From Streptomyces sp. NBC_00536 (lineage in GTDB: Bacteria; Actinomycetota; Actinomycetes; Streptomycetales; Streptomycetaceae), in the NCBI RefSeq assembly GCF_036346295.1, contig NZ_CP107819.1, positions 4,836,001 through 4,900,000 on the forward strand: a stretch of DNA of 64,000 bases. The letters run 5' to 3'. Positions 39,185 to 48,162 of the stretch are shown here, piece by piece; position 1 is the stretch's first letter; the number at the start of each line of letters is the position of its first letter. The notes under the pieces were generated by a model. The model worked only from the letters and a program-made list of their open reading frames with translations, made no database searches and had not been told where the DNA came from. The position numbers and the translations under genes were made by a program.

Positions 39185-40813
39185 ATGCCCGGCATGGGAC
39201 ATCTCGAAGCGAGTCATCTGGAGTATTACCTTCCCGACGGGCGGGTCCTGCTTCCCGACGTCTCCTTCCGGGTGGGGGAGGGGTCCGTGGTCGCCCTGGT
39301 CGGGGCGAACGGGGCCGGCAAGACCACCCTGCTGAAGCTGATCTCCGGTGAGCTCCAGCCGCACGGCGGCGGGGTCACCATCAACGGCGGCCTCGGTGTG
39401 ATGTCGCAGTTCGTCGGTTCGGTCCGGGACGAGACCACCGTGCGCGACCTGCTGGTTTCGGTGGCGCAGCCGCGGATCCGGGAGGCGGCGAAGGCCGTCG
39501 ACCGGGCCGAGCACCTGATCCTGACGGTGGACGACGAGTCCGCGCAGATGGCGTACGCCCAGGCGCTGAGCGACTGGGCGGACGTCCAGGGCTACGAGGC
39601 GGAGACCCTGTGGGACGTCTGCACGATGGCCGCGCTGGCGGTTCCGTACGACAGCGCGCAGTTCCGCGAGGTGCGCACGCTCTCGGGCGGTGAGCAGAAG
39701 CGGCTCGTGCTGGAGGCGCTGCTGCGCGGGCCGGACGAGGTGCTCCTCCTCGACGAGCCGGACAACTACCTGGACGTGCCGGGCAAGCGGTGGCTGGAGG
39801 ACCAGCTCAAGGCCACCCGCAAGACGGTGCTGTTCGTGTCGCACGACCGGGAGCTGCTCACCCAGGCGGCCGAGAAGATCATCAGCCTGGAGGCGAGCCC
39901 CACGGGCTCGGACGTGTGGGTGCACGGCGAGGGCTTCGCCACCTTCCACGACGCCCGCAAGGAGCGCTTCGCGCGCTTCGAGGAGCTGAAGCGGCGCTGG
40001 GACGAGGAGCGCGCCCGGCTGAAGGCCCTGGTGCTGCGACTGCGCGGCCAGGCCGCGAGCAGCCCCGACATGGCTTCGCGGTACCACGCGATGCAGACCC
40101 GCTTCAAGAAGTTCGAGGACGCCGGTCCGCCGCCGGAGCCGCCGCGGGAGCAGGACATCAAGATGCGGCTCAAGGGCGGACGTACGGGCGTGCGCGCCCT
40201 GACCGTGGAGAACCTGGAGCTGACCGGCCTGATGAAGCCGTTCTCGCTGGAGGTGTTCTACGGCGAGCGGGTCGCGGTGCTGGGCTCGAACGGGTCGGGC
40301 AAGTCCCACTTCCTGCGCCTGATGGCGGGCGAGGACGTCAAGCACACGGGTACGTGGAAGCTCGGCGCCCGGGTGGTCGCCGGCCACTTCGCGCAGACCC
40401 ACGCCCACCCGGAGCTGTTCGGCCGCACGCTGGTCGACATCCTGTGGACGGAGGCGGCGAAGCCCCTGGGCCAGGCGATGGGCGCGCTGCGCCGCTACGA
40501 GCTGGAGCGACAGGGCGACCAGCCCTTCGAGAAGCTGTCGGGCGGGCAGCAGGCGCGCTTCCAGATCCTGCTCCTGGAGCTGGCCGGCACCACCGCGCTG
40601 CTGCTGGACGAGCCGACGGACAACCTGGACCTGGAGTCGGCGGAGGCGCTGCAGGACGGTCTGGAGAGCTACGACGGAACTGTGCTCTGCGTCACGCACG
40701 ACCGGTGGTTCGCCCGTACTTTTGACCGTTATTTGGTCTTCGGTTCGGACGGTGTTGTACGGGAGACTCAGGAACCCGTGTGGGACGAACGTAGGGTCGA
40801 CCGGAAGCGCTGA
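39185..40813 (+). CDS. ABC-F family ATP-binding protein
   Basis: A 542-aa duplicated ABC ATPase without membrane segments, so an ABC-F protein acting on ribosomes rather than a transporter. First Walker A GANGAGKTT, signature LSGGEQKR, Walker B LLLDEPDNYLD; second Walker A GSNGSGKSH, signature LSGGQQAR, Walker B LLLDEPTDNLDLES. A charged coiled linker (KERFARFEELKRRWDEERA) joins the two. Start may be 39194 (MGHLEASHLEYYLP) instead. Could be a translation factor or antibiotic-resistance ABC-F; subfamily not decidable here. Confidence 0.9.
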   Translation: MPGMGHLEASHLEYYLPDGRVLLPDVSFRVGEGSVVALVGANGAGKTTLLKLISGELQPHGGGVTINGGLGVMSQFVGSVRDETTVRDLLVSVAQPRIREAAKAVDRAEHLILTVDDESAQMAYAQALSDWADVQGYEAETLWDVCTMAALAVPYDSAQFREVRTLSGGEQKRLVLEALLRGPDEVLLLDEPDNYLDVPGKRWLEDQLKATRKTVLFVSHDRELLTQAAEKIISLEASPTGSDVWVHGEGFATFHDARKERFARFEELKRRWDEERARLKALVLRLRGQAASSPDMASRYHAMQTRFKKFEDAGPPPEPPREQDIKMRLKGGRTGVRALTVENLELTGLMKPFSLEVFYGERVAVLGSNGSGKSHFLRLMAGEDVKHTGTWKLGARVVAGHFAQTHAHPELFGRTLVDILWTEAAKPLGQAMGALRRYELERQGDQPFEKLSGGQQARFQILLLELAGTTALLLDEPTDNLDLESAEALQDGLESYDGTVLCVTHDRWFARTFDRYLVFGSDGVVRETQEPVWDERRVDRKR

Positions 40814-40853
40814 GGGGGGAGACCGCCCCCGTGCGAGTCGAGGGGGAGGCGTT

Positions 40854-42128
40854 GTGGGCCTGCGGCCTAGCATCTGGCTCATGAAGTGGGACAAGCGGGA
40901 CTCCGGGAACCGGGCCGTCGACTGGCTGCTGCGTCCGGCGCCGCGCTCGTGGAAGGCCGTCTCGCTGGCGGTCGTGCTCGGGATCGCGGTGTCGGTGAGC
41001 CTGCGGCACAACTGGGGCTCGGACAACGCCTTCGTGGTCAAGGCCGCGGACACCTTGCTGTCGGGGGGTTCGCCGTACGAGGACAAGCGCTTCCTCTACC
41101 TGCCCAGCGCGGTGCTGATGGCGGTGCCGGAGGCGCTGCTGCCGATGCCGGTGCTGCGCTGGGTGCTGCCGCTGGTGATGTCGGGGCTGCTGGCGCTGGG
41201 CTGGTGGGGGGCGCTCAAGCTGTTCTCCGTGCCGATGCGCTCCCGCTTCGCGGTGGGCGGTTTCGCGCTGTTCGCCATCGGTTACAAGCCGTACATCAAC
41301 CTGGTGGTGATCGGGAACTGGACGGCGATCTCGGCGGCCGCCCTGCCGCTCGCGCTGCTGCTCGCGCACCGCAGGTCCTGGGCGGCGGCCGGGCTGGTGG
41401 TGGGTCTCGCGATCGCCTGCAAGCCGATGCTGGTGCCGCTGGGGCTGCTGTTCCTGGTGGCCCGGCAGTGGCGGGGGCTGGCGGCGGCGGTGCTGGTGCC
41501 GCTGGGGCTGTCGCTGGCGGGGGCGCTGATGATGCCGAGCCCCTCGCTGTTCTTCACCAAGACCCTGCCGTTCCTGCTGCACGGGCAGGACGCCTACGCG
41601 CTGCCCTGGGACGCCTCGCCGATCGCGGTGCTGCCGCGGCTGGGGGTGCCGCAGCCGGTGGCGGTCCTGGTGGCGGGTGCGGGGGCGCTGGGCGGGCTGT
41701 GGGCGGCCTGGCGCAGGTGGCACCGTACGGACGACCGGGACACGGGGCAGATGCGGCTGGCGGAGACGGGCTGCATGGTGATGCTCGCCGCATTCCTGGT
41801 GTCGCGGCCGTCCTTCGACCACTACCTGCTGGTGGTGCTCCCGCTGCTGCTGGCGTCGGCGGTGCGGGAGGACTCCGTGGTGCGTTCGCCCTGGTTCTGG
41901 GTGGGTGTGGGGCCGCAGATCGCGGGGGTGCCGTGGCCCTCCCAGCTGGAGGACAAGCGGCGCGCGTTCAAGGACTTCTTCACTCTGGGCGTGCTCGCGC
42001 TCACGCTCATGCGGAGGTGCGGGGCTCCGGCTCGGGTTAACCTGGATGACGTACGAACGGCAGGAGCCGTGCCCGGTCGCGCACGCGCCGACGAGCCTGC
42101 GGACGCAGGTGCTCGCTCGGCGTTTTGA
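40854..42128 (+). CDS. GT87-type glycosyltransferase, membrane protein
   Basis: A 424-aa polytopic protein of the DUF2029/GT87 class, polyprenol-phosphomannose-dependent mannosyltransferases that build envelope glycans in actinobacteria. Early luminal motif with GGSPYEDKRFLYLPSAVL is characteristic, followed by about nine membrane helices. GTG at 40854 has ggggagg upstream; the ATG at 40881 (MKWDKRDSG) is an alternative. The gene stop lies inside the -35 region of the rplM promoter. Confidence 0.78.
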   Translation: MGLRPSIWLMKWDKRDSGNRAVDWLLRPAPRSWKAVSLAVVLGIAVSVSLRHNWGSDNAFVVKAADTLLSGGSPYEDKRFLYLPSAVLMAVPEALLPMPVLRWVLPLVMSGLLALGWWGALKLFSVPMRSRFAVGGFALFAIGYKPYINLVVIGNWTAISAAALPLALLLAHRRSWAAAGLVVGLAIACKPMLVPLGLLFLVARQWRGLAAAVLVPLGLSLAGALMMPSPSLFFTKTLPFLLHGQDAYALPWDASPIAVLPRLGVPQPVAVLVAGAGALGGLWAAWRRWHRTDDRDTGQMRLAETGCMVMLAAFLVSRPSFDHYLLVVLPLLLASAVREDSVVRSPWFWVGVGPQIAGVPWPSQLEDKRRAFKDFFTLGVLALTLMRRCGAPARVNLDDVRTAGAVPGRARADEPADAGARSAF

Positions 42129-42154
42129 CCCGTCCGGGGCATCACGGGTATCCT
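42125..42154 (+). promoter_or_regulatory. Promoter of rplM-rpsI
   Basis: ttgacc (42125-42130), 18-bp spacer, tatcct (42149-42154). It overlaps the last codons of the upstream glycosyltransferase gene. The leader to the GTG at 42366 is about 205 nt and carries several short inverted repeats. Confidence 0.7.
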
Positions 42155-42365
42155 GCTGGTTCGTTATGCGTATTGGCTTGTTCATTCTCACGTGAAAGGG
42201 CCCTTACGCCGGTCCACCGGGCCGATGACCAGCGGTACACACGGGTTGCGTCCCCGTTGTGGACCAGGGCTGTCGTGATCGTCCGTGGTGGCCTTGTCAG
42301 GACCCGTTCCCAAGGTCTCACGCCATATGGGAATACCCATCACTGAAGAAGCGAAGGCTACGACC

Positions 42366-42809
42366 GTGCGTACGTACAGCCCCAAGCCCGGCGACATCTC
42401 GCGCGTCTGGCACGTCATCGACGCCCGGGACATTGTCCTCGGCCGTCTGGCGACCCAGGCCGCGACCCTGCTCCGCGGCAAGCACAAGCCGACTTACGCC
42501 CCCCACATGGACATGGGCGACTTCGTCATCATCATCAACGCCGACAAGGTTCACCTGTCTGGCAACAAGGCGACCCAGAAGATGGCGTACCGCCACTCTG
42601 GCTTCCCGGGTGGTCTCCGCTCGGTCCGCTACGACGACCTCCTGAAGAACAACCCGGAGAAGGCCGTCGAGAAGGCCATCAAGGGCATGATCCCGAAGAA
42701 CACCCTGGGCCGCCAGATGCTCTCGAAGCTGAAGGTCTACTCGGGCGATGTGCACCCCCACGCTGCCCAGCAGCCGGTGCCGTTCGAGATCACCCAGGTC
42801 GCGCAGTAG
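42366..42809 (+). CDS. rplM: 50S ribosomal protein L13
   Basis: L13 (147 aa) is an early 50S assembly protein. GTG 42366 gives [20 protein letters not shown], matching other Streptomyces L13; the frame upstream has an ATG at 42327 but that part is leader. [20 protein letters not shown] and [19 protein letters not shown] (in parts) are diagnostic. Partner of rpsI 44 nt downstream. Confidence 0.97.
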   Translation: MRTYSPKPGDISRVWHVIDARDIVLGRLATQAATLLRGKHKPTYAPHMDMGDFVIIINADKVHLSGNKATQKMAYRHSGFPGGLRSVRYDDLLKNNPEKAVEKAIKGMIPKNTLGRQMLSKLKVYSGDVHPHAAQQPVPFEITQVAQ

Positions 42810-42853
42810 TTCCGGCCACACCCCCTAAGACGTAGAAAATTCTGAGGAGCATC

Positions 42854-43375
42854 GTGGCCGAGACCACCACCGAGACTGTCATCGACGAAGAGTTCGAGGG
42901 CGCTGTCGAGGAGTACACCACCGAGTCTGCGGACGTTCCGGAGGGTGACTACACCTCCGAGTCGCTCGCGGGCCGCTTCGGCGACCCGCAGCCGGCCGCC
43001 GGCCTGGGCCGTCGCAAGAACGCCATCGCCCGCGTCCGGATCGTTCCGGGCACCGGCAAGTGGAAGATCAACGGTCGCACCCTTGAGGACTACTTCCCCA
43101 ACAAGGTGCACCAGCAGGAAGTCAACGAGCCCTTCAAGGTGCTCGAGCTCGACAACCGCTACGACGTCATCGCCCGCATCTCGGGTGGCGGCGTTTCCGG
43201 TCAGGCCGGCGCCCTGCGCCTCGGCGTGGCCCGCGCGCTGAACGAGGCGGACGTGGACAACAACCGCGCCGCGCTCAAGAAGGCCGGATTCCTCTCGCGT
43301 GACGACCGTGCGGTCGAGCGCAAGAAGGCCGGTCTCAAGAAGGCCCGTAAGGCCCCGCAGTACAGCAAGCGTTAA
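42854..43375 (+). CDS. rpsI: 30S ribosomal protein S9
   Basis: S9 (173 aa). The C-terminal tail ending YSKR reaches the P-site tRNA, as expected. The core begins at [17 protein letters not shown] (about residue 50); before it is an acidic 48-residue extension ([18 protein letters not shown]) characteristic of actinobacteria. GTG start after gaggagcatc. A strong terminator follows. Confidence 0.98.
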   Translation: MAETTTETVIDEEFEGAVEEYTTESADVPEGDYTSESLAGRFGDPQPAAGLGRRKNAIARVRIVPGTGKWKINGRTLEDYFPNKVHQQEVNEPFKVLELDNRYDVIARISGGGVSGQAGALRLGVARALNEADVDNNRAALKKAGFLSRDDRAVERKKAGLKKARKAPQYSKR

Positions 43376-43400
43376 TCTGCGCCTGCTGCTCTGCACGATC

Positions 43401-43435
43401 CCGCCCCGGCGGCACACTCTGTGCTGCCGGGGCGG
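43401..43435 (+). terminator. Terminator after rpsI
   Basis: 16-nt arms (43401-43416 and 43420-43435) with a CTC loop and one wobble pair, followed by ttcgttt. Confidence 0.88.
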
Positions 43436-43510
43436 TTCGTTTACCGCCACAAGCGGCAAATACCTGTCACAAGCGGTCACTGCGTGAAACGCGAAACCTC
43501 GGAGGACAAC

Positions 43511-44869
43511 ATGGGACGACTCTTCGGCACAGACGGTGTACGCGGTGTCGCCAACGCGGATCTGACGGCCGAGCTGGCGCTCGGCCTCTCTGTGGCGGCC
43601 GCCCATGTCCTCGCGGAAGCGGGCACCTTCGAGGGGCACCGCGCGACCGCCGTCGTCGGCCGTGACCCCCGGGCCTCGGGCGAGTTCCTGGAGGCCGCGG
43701 TCGTCGCCGGCCTCGCGAGCGCGGGCGTGGACGTCCTGCTCGTCGGTGTGCTGCCCACCCCGGCGGTGGCGTATCTCACCGGTGCGCTGGGCGCCGACCT
43801 CGGCGTGATGCTCTCCGCCAGCCACAACGCCATGCCCGACAACGGCGTCAAGTTCTTCGCGCGCGGCGGCCACAAGCTCGCCGACGAGCTGGAGGACCGG
43901 ATCGAGTCCGTCTACGAGGAGCACCGCACCGGCGCTCCCTGGGACCGGCCCACCGGCTCCGGCGTCGGCCGGATCTCCCACTACACCGAGGGCTTCGACC
44001 GCTACGTCGCCCACCTGATCGGCGTCCTGCCGAACCGGCTCGACGGGCTCAAGGTCGTCCTGGACGAGGCGCACGGCGCGGCCGCGCACGTCTCGCCGGA
44101 GGCCTTCACCCGCGCGGGCGCCGAGATCATCACGATCGGCACCGAGCCCAACGGCCTCAACATCAACGACGGCTGCGGCTCCACCCACCTCGGCCTGCTC
44201 AAGGCGGCCGTGGTCGAGCACGGCGCGGACCTCGGCATCGCGCACGACGGCGACGCCGACCGCTGCCTCGCCGTGGACGCCGAGGGCAACGAGGTCGACG
44301 GGGACCAGATCCTCGCCGTGCTGGCGCTGGCCATGCGCGAGGCGGGCCAGCTGCGGGAGAACACCGTGGTCGGCACCGTGATGTCGAACCTCGGCTTCAA
44401 GTTGGCCATGGAGGGCGAGGGCATCCAGGTCGTGCAGACCGGTGTCGGCGACCGCTACGTGCTGGAGTCGATGAAGGAGCACGGCTACGCGCTGGGCGGC
44501 GAGCAGTCCGGCCACGTGATCATCCTCGACCACGCCACCACCGGTGACGGCACCCTGACCGGCCTGATGCTGGCCGCCCGGGTCGCGGCGACCGGCCGGA
44601 CGCTGGCCGACCTGGCCGGGGTGATGTCGCGGCTGCCGCAGGTCCTCGTCAACGTCCCCGACGTGGACCGCACCCGGGTCGCCACCTCCGGCGAGCTGGC
44701 CGCGGCGGTGGCCGAGGCCGAGCGCGAGCTGGGCAGCACCGGCCGGGTACTGCTCCGTCCGTCCGGTACGGAGCCGCTCGTTCGGGTGATGGTCGAGGCC
44801 GCCGACATCGAGCAGGCGCGCGCGATCGCGGGCCGCCTCGCCGACGTCGTGAAGTCCGCCCTCGGCTAG
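43511..44869 (+). CDS. glmM: Phosphoglucosamine mutase
   Basis: GlmM (452 aa) converts glucosamine-6-phosphate to glucosamine-1-phosphate for UDP-GlcNAc and peptidoglycan. The phospho-serine loop [13 protein letters not shown] places the catalytic Ser at 104; metal loop [11 protein letters not shown]; sugar loop GGEQSGH; phosphate loop [14 protein letters not shown] 43511 ([12 protein letters not shown]) preceded by cggaggacaac. Works upstream of the GlmS encoded 5 kb away. Confidence 0.98.
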   Translation: MGRLFGTDGVRGVANADLTAELALGLSVAAAHVLAEAGTFEGHRATAVVGRDPRASGEFLEAAVVAGLASAGVDVLLVGVLPTPAVAYLTGALGADLGVMLSASHNAMPDNGVKFFARGGHKLADELEDRIESVYEEHRTGAPWDRPTGSGVGRISHYTEGFDRYVAHLIGVLPNRLDGLKVVLDEAHGAAAHVSPEAFTRAGAEIITIGTEPNGLNINDGCGSTHLGLLKAAVVEHGADLGIAHDGDADRCLAVDAEGNEVDGDQILAVLALAMREAGQLRENTVVGTVMSNLGFKLAMEGEGIQVVQTGVGDRYVLESMKEHGYALGGEQSGHVIILDHATTGDGTLTGLMLAARVAATGRTLADLAGVMSRLPQVLVNVPDVDRTRVATSGELAAAVAEAERELGSTGRVLLRPSGTEPLVRVMVEAADIEQARAIAGRLADVVKSALG

Positions 44870-44877
44870 GGCGTGTT

Positions 44878-45852
44878 TTAGTCCTTGAGCTGGTCGCGCA
44901 GTGATGGCGCACCCGGCGACCGGAGCATCCGGTCCCGCTGGGTGCGCCACAGCAGTTTCTGGGCACTGAGGGTGAGCGTGCCCGCGATCATGATGCCGAC
45001 GAGGTTCAGCAGCAGTTGCTCGGCGGAGCCCCACATCTGGGCGAACTCGCCGTAGCTGAGGGCCACCGCGGCGTTCGCGCCCGCCGGGACGGTGGTCACC
45101 GAGATCGCGACCCCGACCAGCGCACCCGACTTGGCCGAGGTCAGGGACAGTACGCCCGCCACGCCCGCGAGCACCGCGACGACGAACGAGAACGGGTCCG
45201 GCTGCCAGATGAAGCTGGTGTTCGGGCGCGGGTTGTCCAGCATGCCCTCGTGGAACTGGCCCAGCGCGTCCATGACCAGGCTGAACAGGGTCGTCGCCGC
45301 CATCGCGACCGCGAATCCCACCAGCAGGGCGGTCAGGGAGCGGGCGGCCAGTCGGGGCGCCCGCTGGACCAGGCCCGTACACACCCCGGCGAGCGGGCCG
45401 AACTCCGGGCCGACCGCCATCGCGCCCACGATCAGGATCGCGTTGTCCAGGACCACACCGCAGGCCGCGATCATCGTCGCGAGGGCGAGGAAGGCCAGGT
45501 AGGTGATCGAGAGGGTGGACTCCTCGTGGGTCGCCTCGGTCAGCTGCTCCCAGATCACCGCGTCGGCGCCCTCGCCCGGAGCCTCCTCCTCCGCCCGGTC
45601 GGCGCTGCGGGAGAGGGAGATGTCGATGTTCTCGACGGCGATCGAGCCGACGTCGTCGAGGCCGAGCGCGCGCAGCTCCGCGAGCAGTTCGTCGGCGGAC
45701 TCCCGGGCCACGTCGCAGAGCACCACGTCGCCGGGCGGATCGAGGGCGGCGCCCGTCAGCACGGCCAGGTGCGTGGTCCCGACCGTCCGCCGCACGAGCG
45801 CGACCACCTGGTCGGTGAGGCGGGCCGGGCTGATCATCCGTACGTGCAGCAT
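44878..45852 (-). CDS. DUF389 membrane protein
   Basis: A 324-aa protein. Residues 1-105 form a soluble regulatory-like domain (LTDQVVALVRRTVGTTHLAV; ISLSRSADRAEEE); the rest is the DUF389 membrane domain with about six helices, including NAILIVGAMAVGPEFGPLAG and the AKSGALVGVAISVTTVPAGANA segment. Function unknown for the family; a transport role is often assumed. It is convergent with glmM (8 nt apart, no visible terminator) and 38 nt downstream of coaA on the same strand. Confidence 0.85.
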   Translation of the reverse strand: MLHVRMISPARLTDQVVALVRRTVGTTHLAVLTGAALDPPGDVVLCDVARESADELLAELRALGLDDVGSIAVENIDISLSRSADRAEEEAPGEGADAVIWEQLTEATHEESTLSITYLAFLALATMIAACGVVLDNAILIVGAMAVGPEFGPLAGVCTGLVQRAPRLAARSLTALLVGFAVAMAATTLFSLVMDALGQFHEGMLDNPRPNTSFIWQPDPFSFVVAVLAGVAGVLSLTSAKSGALVGVAISVTTVPAGANAAVALSYGEFAQMWGSAEQLLLNLVGIMIAGTLTLSAQKLLWRTQRDRMLRSPGAPSLRDQLKD

Positions 45853-45890
45853 TCCGGCAGGTTAGCGGCCGAGCCGGTGGATCCGGGGTG

Positions 45891-46982
45891 TCAGAGCTTG
45901 CGCAGGCTGAGCTTCTGCACCTTGTGGTCGGGGCCCTTGCGGACGACGAGGGTGGCGCGGCCGCGGGTCGGGGCGACGTTCTCCAGCAGGTTGGGCCGGT
46001 TGATGGTCCGCCACATGGTCCGGGCGTAGTCCATGGCCTCCTCCTCGGAGACCTGGGTGTACTTGCGGAAGTAGGAGAAAGGATTCTGGAAGGCGGTCTC
46101 GCGCAGCTTGCGGAAGCGGCCCAGGTACCAGCGCTCGATGTCCTCGGGGCGCGCGTCGACGTAGACGCTGAAGTCGAAGTAGTCGGCGAGGGCGACCCGG
46201 GTGCGGCCGTCCTTGCCGGGCAGCGCGGGCTGCAGGACGTTCAGGCCCTCGACGATCAGGATGTCGGGGCGGCGCACGACGAGCTGCTCGCCGGGGACGA
46301 TGTCGTAGATGAGGTGCGAGTAGACCGGGGCCGTGACCTCGTCCTTGCCGGCCTTGATGTCGGCGACGAAACGGGTGAGCGCGCGGCGGTCGTAGGACTC
46401 GGGGAAGCCCTTGCGGGCGGTCAGGCCGCGCCGCTGGAGCTCCTTCATCGGGTAGAGGAAACCGTCCGTGGTGACCAGTTCCACCCGCGGGTGCTCGGGC
46501 CAGCGGGCGAGCAGCGCCTGGAGCAGACGGGCCACGGTGGACTTGCCGACGGCCACGGAACCGGCGACGCCTATGACGAAGGGGGTGCCCTGCTGGGCGC
46601 CGTGGCCGTTGCCCGCGTCGCCGAGGAAGGTGTTGAGGGTGCCGCGCAGGTTGCTGGTGGCGCCGACGTAGAGGTTGAGCAGCCGGGACAGCGGCAGGTA
46701 GACGTCGCGGACCTCGTCGAGGTCGATGACGTCCCCGAGGCCGCGCAGCCGCTCCAGCTCGTCGGCGGTCAGCGGCAGCGGGGTGCGCTCGCGCAGCGCG
46801 CTCCACTCGGCCCGGGTGAGGTCGACGTACGGCGAGGCGTCCGCCCGGCGGTGGGCGGGCCGGGGGCCGGTGGCCGGATGCGTGGCCGGGGCGGGGGCGG
46901 TGGCCGGAGCCGGGTCGGTGGCCGGGGCCGTGGGGAGGCCCGTGGCGGGGTCCGTGGTGCTTCGTGGCGGCGAAGTGATCAC
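45891..46982 (-). CDS. coaA: Type I pantothenate kinase
   Basis: CoaA (363 aa) phosphorylates pantothenate, the first committed step to coenzyme A. Walker [18 protein letters not shown], then [25 protein letters not shown] and the [10 protein letters not shown] segment are conserved. GTG 46982 ([12 protein letters not shown]) corresponds to the Streptomyces start; it has an unusual Pro/Ala/Thr-rich N-terminal extension of about 45 residues ([20 protein letters not shown]) with repetitive GC sequence. Upstream lies the large gene-free inverted-repeat block. Confidence 0.95.
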   Translation of the reverse strand: MITSPPRSTTDPATGLPTAPATDPAPATAPAPATHPATGPRPAHRRADASPYVDLTRAEWSALRERTPLPLTADELERLRGLGDVIDLDEVRDVYLPLSRLLNLYVGATSNLRGTLNTFLGDAGNGHGAQQGTPFVIGVAGSVAVGKSTVARLLQALLARWPEHPRVELVTTDGFLYPMKELQRRGLTARKGFPESYDRRALTRFVADIKAGKDEVTAPVYSHLIYDIVPGEQLVVRRPDILIVEGLNVLQPALPGKDGRTRVALADYFDFSVYVDARPEDIERWYLGRFRKLRETAFQNPFSYFRKYTQVSEEEAMDYARTMWRTINRPNLLENVAPTRGRATLVVRKGPDHKVQKLSLRKL

Positions 46983-47130
46983 AACGCCATTGTCGGGGGT
47001 CCGGGGCGGTTGTGGGTGGTGTGGTCGGTCACGTGACCGGTGATCTTGGCCGGTTGCCGCCGTTTCCACCGGGACTCCAGGGTCCGGGCGGGGTCGGGGC
47101 GCGGCTTCGCCGCGGGGGCGGTGGCGTTGT

Positions 47131-47320
47131 GCGTCCGGGGTCGGGGAGGTTCCGGGGGCTGCCCGCCAGTTCAACTGTCTCTCCGGGGTGGGCCGGGCCC
47201 TCAAGGGCGCTCCCTACGGTCGCGTCGCTACGCGATGGCCTACGGCCACCCTTGACCGCCCGTCCCACCCCGGAAAGCCAAGAACTGTCGGGCGGCCCCC
47301 GGGGGAAGGCAGGGGGGACC
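47131..47320 (-). repeat. Structured palindromic element, copy 1
   Basis: 190 nt. Arms 47183-47207 and 47249-47273 pair at 22 of 25 positions; the 41-nt apical region (47208-47248) folds into three mini-hairpins, which on the minus strand carry GTA triloops. Flanks match copy 2 in inverted orientation at 46 of 47 (47274-47320) and 49 of 52 (47131-47182) positions. Confidence 0.8.
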
Positions 47321-47369
47321 GACAGCACTTCCCAGGGGTGGGAGCGGGCCAGCCCGGTCCCGGATACGG

Positions 47370-47401
47370 CCAAGCCGCGCCCTCCGGGCGAACAGGCGAC
47401 A
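47370..47401. repeat. Inverted-repeat segment, left partner
   Basis: 32 nt matching 47710-47741 in inverted orientation at 31 of 32 positions; contains gccctccgggc. Separates the palindromic element from the core of the block. Confidence 0.75.
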
Positions 47402-47435
47402 AAGCCGCACCCAAATCGCTACGCGCTCCTCCGAG

Positions 47436-47461
47436 AGCGGCGTCTGCGGCCCGTTTGGGGC
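47436..47461. repeat. Inner inverted-repeat segment, left partner
   Basis: 26 nt (starts agcggcgtctgcgg) matching 47635-47660 in inverted orientation at 24 of 26 positions. Confidence 0.7.
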
Positions 47462-47634
47462 TGGTGAGTGGTGCGGAGAGGCCGAAAGCTCGGCCAGATG
47501 AGCATGGAGTCAGGTCAAGCCGCTCCCGACACTCAACACCCCTTCAAAATGCCCCTTTTGTTGCGCTTTGGACCCACCACTTTGGGGCGGACGGCCGGGT
47601 GACCCGTCTCCACTTCGGCCTGACGGAAGTCCGG

Positions 47635-47660
47635 GCCCCAAACAGCCCGCAGACGCCGCT
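47635..47660. repeat. Inner inverted-repeat segment, right partner
   Basis: Right partner of 47436-47461, closing a core of about 170 nt (47462-47634) that lacks a plausible ORF. Confidence 0.7.
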
Positions 47661-47709
47661 GTGACCGGGACTGTGTAGCGATCTGCCCGCGTGCTTGTCG
47701 CTTGTCGTC

Positions 47710-47741
47710 TGTCGCCTGTCCGCCCGGAGGGCGCGGCTTGG
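47710..47741. repeat. Inverted-repeat segment, right partner
   Basis: Right partner of 47370-47401 with a single difference over 32 nt. Confidence 0.75.
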
Positions 47742-47789
47742 GCTCACCCAGACCCCGGGCCGGTGATCAAGATGTGGCCGATGGGACCA

Positions 47790-47979
47790 GGTCCCCCATG
47801 CCTTCCCCCGGGGGCCGCCCGACAGTTCTTGGCTTTTCGTGGTGCCGTGACCTGTCAAGGGTGGCCGAAGGCCATCGCGAAGCGACGCGACCGCAGGGAG
47901 CGCCCTTGACAGGTCACGGCACCACGAAGAGACAGTTGAACTGACGGGCAGCCCCCGGAACCCCACCGACCCCGGACGC
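47790..47979 (+). repeat. Structured palindromic element, copy 2
   Basis: 190 nt, same length as copy 1. Arms 47836-47861 and 47903-47928 form a perfect 26-bp stem. The 41-nt apex holds tggcc-gaa-ggcca (47862-47874), tcgc-gaa-gcga (47875-47885) and cgcgacc-gca-gggagcg (47886-47902): three GNA triloops in a row. Stem sequence differs from copy 1 except for the tcaaggg end next to the apex. Confidence 0.85.
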
Positions 47980-48162
47980 TCGAAGCACAGGCAAGAGCGG
48001 CGCAGCCGCGCCCCGGCGGAGCCGGGGTGGGGGTCGGGTATCGCCATGGTCACGATTACCGGCCGCGGTTGGATATTGCAGTACGCCAGTGCGAATTTAC
48101 TCGTACATTACTCAGGCTGCGCTCATGCAGAGATCATTTTTGAGTCATAGGGGAGATTCATC

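Larger units (their letters stand above)
46983..48162. other. 1.18-kb gene-free region containing a large inverted repeat
   Basis: Between coaA and a lipoprotein gene there is no supportable ORF. Most of it (47131-47979) is an imperfect inverted repeat about a centre near 47553, made of three matching pairs of segments around a roughly 170-nt core (about 47465-47635). The last 120 nt (about 48045-48162) are A/T-richer and should contain the lipoprotein promoter, though no clear hexamers are seen. Confidence 0.75.

Noticed and set aside
47462..47634. Transposase or small ORF in the core of the inverted-repeat block
   Set aside because: Frames there are short, lack ribosome sites and show no protein-like pattern; no transposase remnant was recognised.
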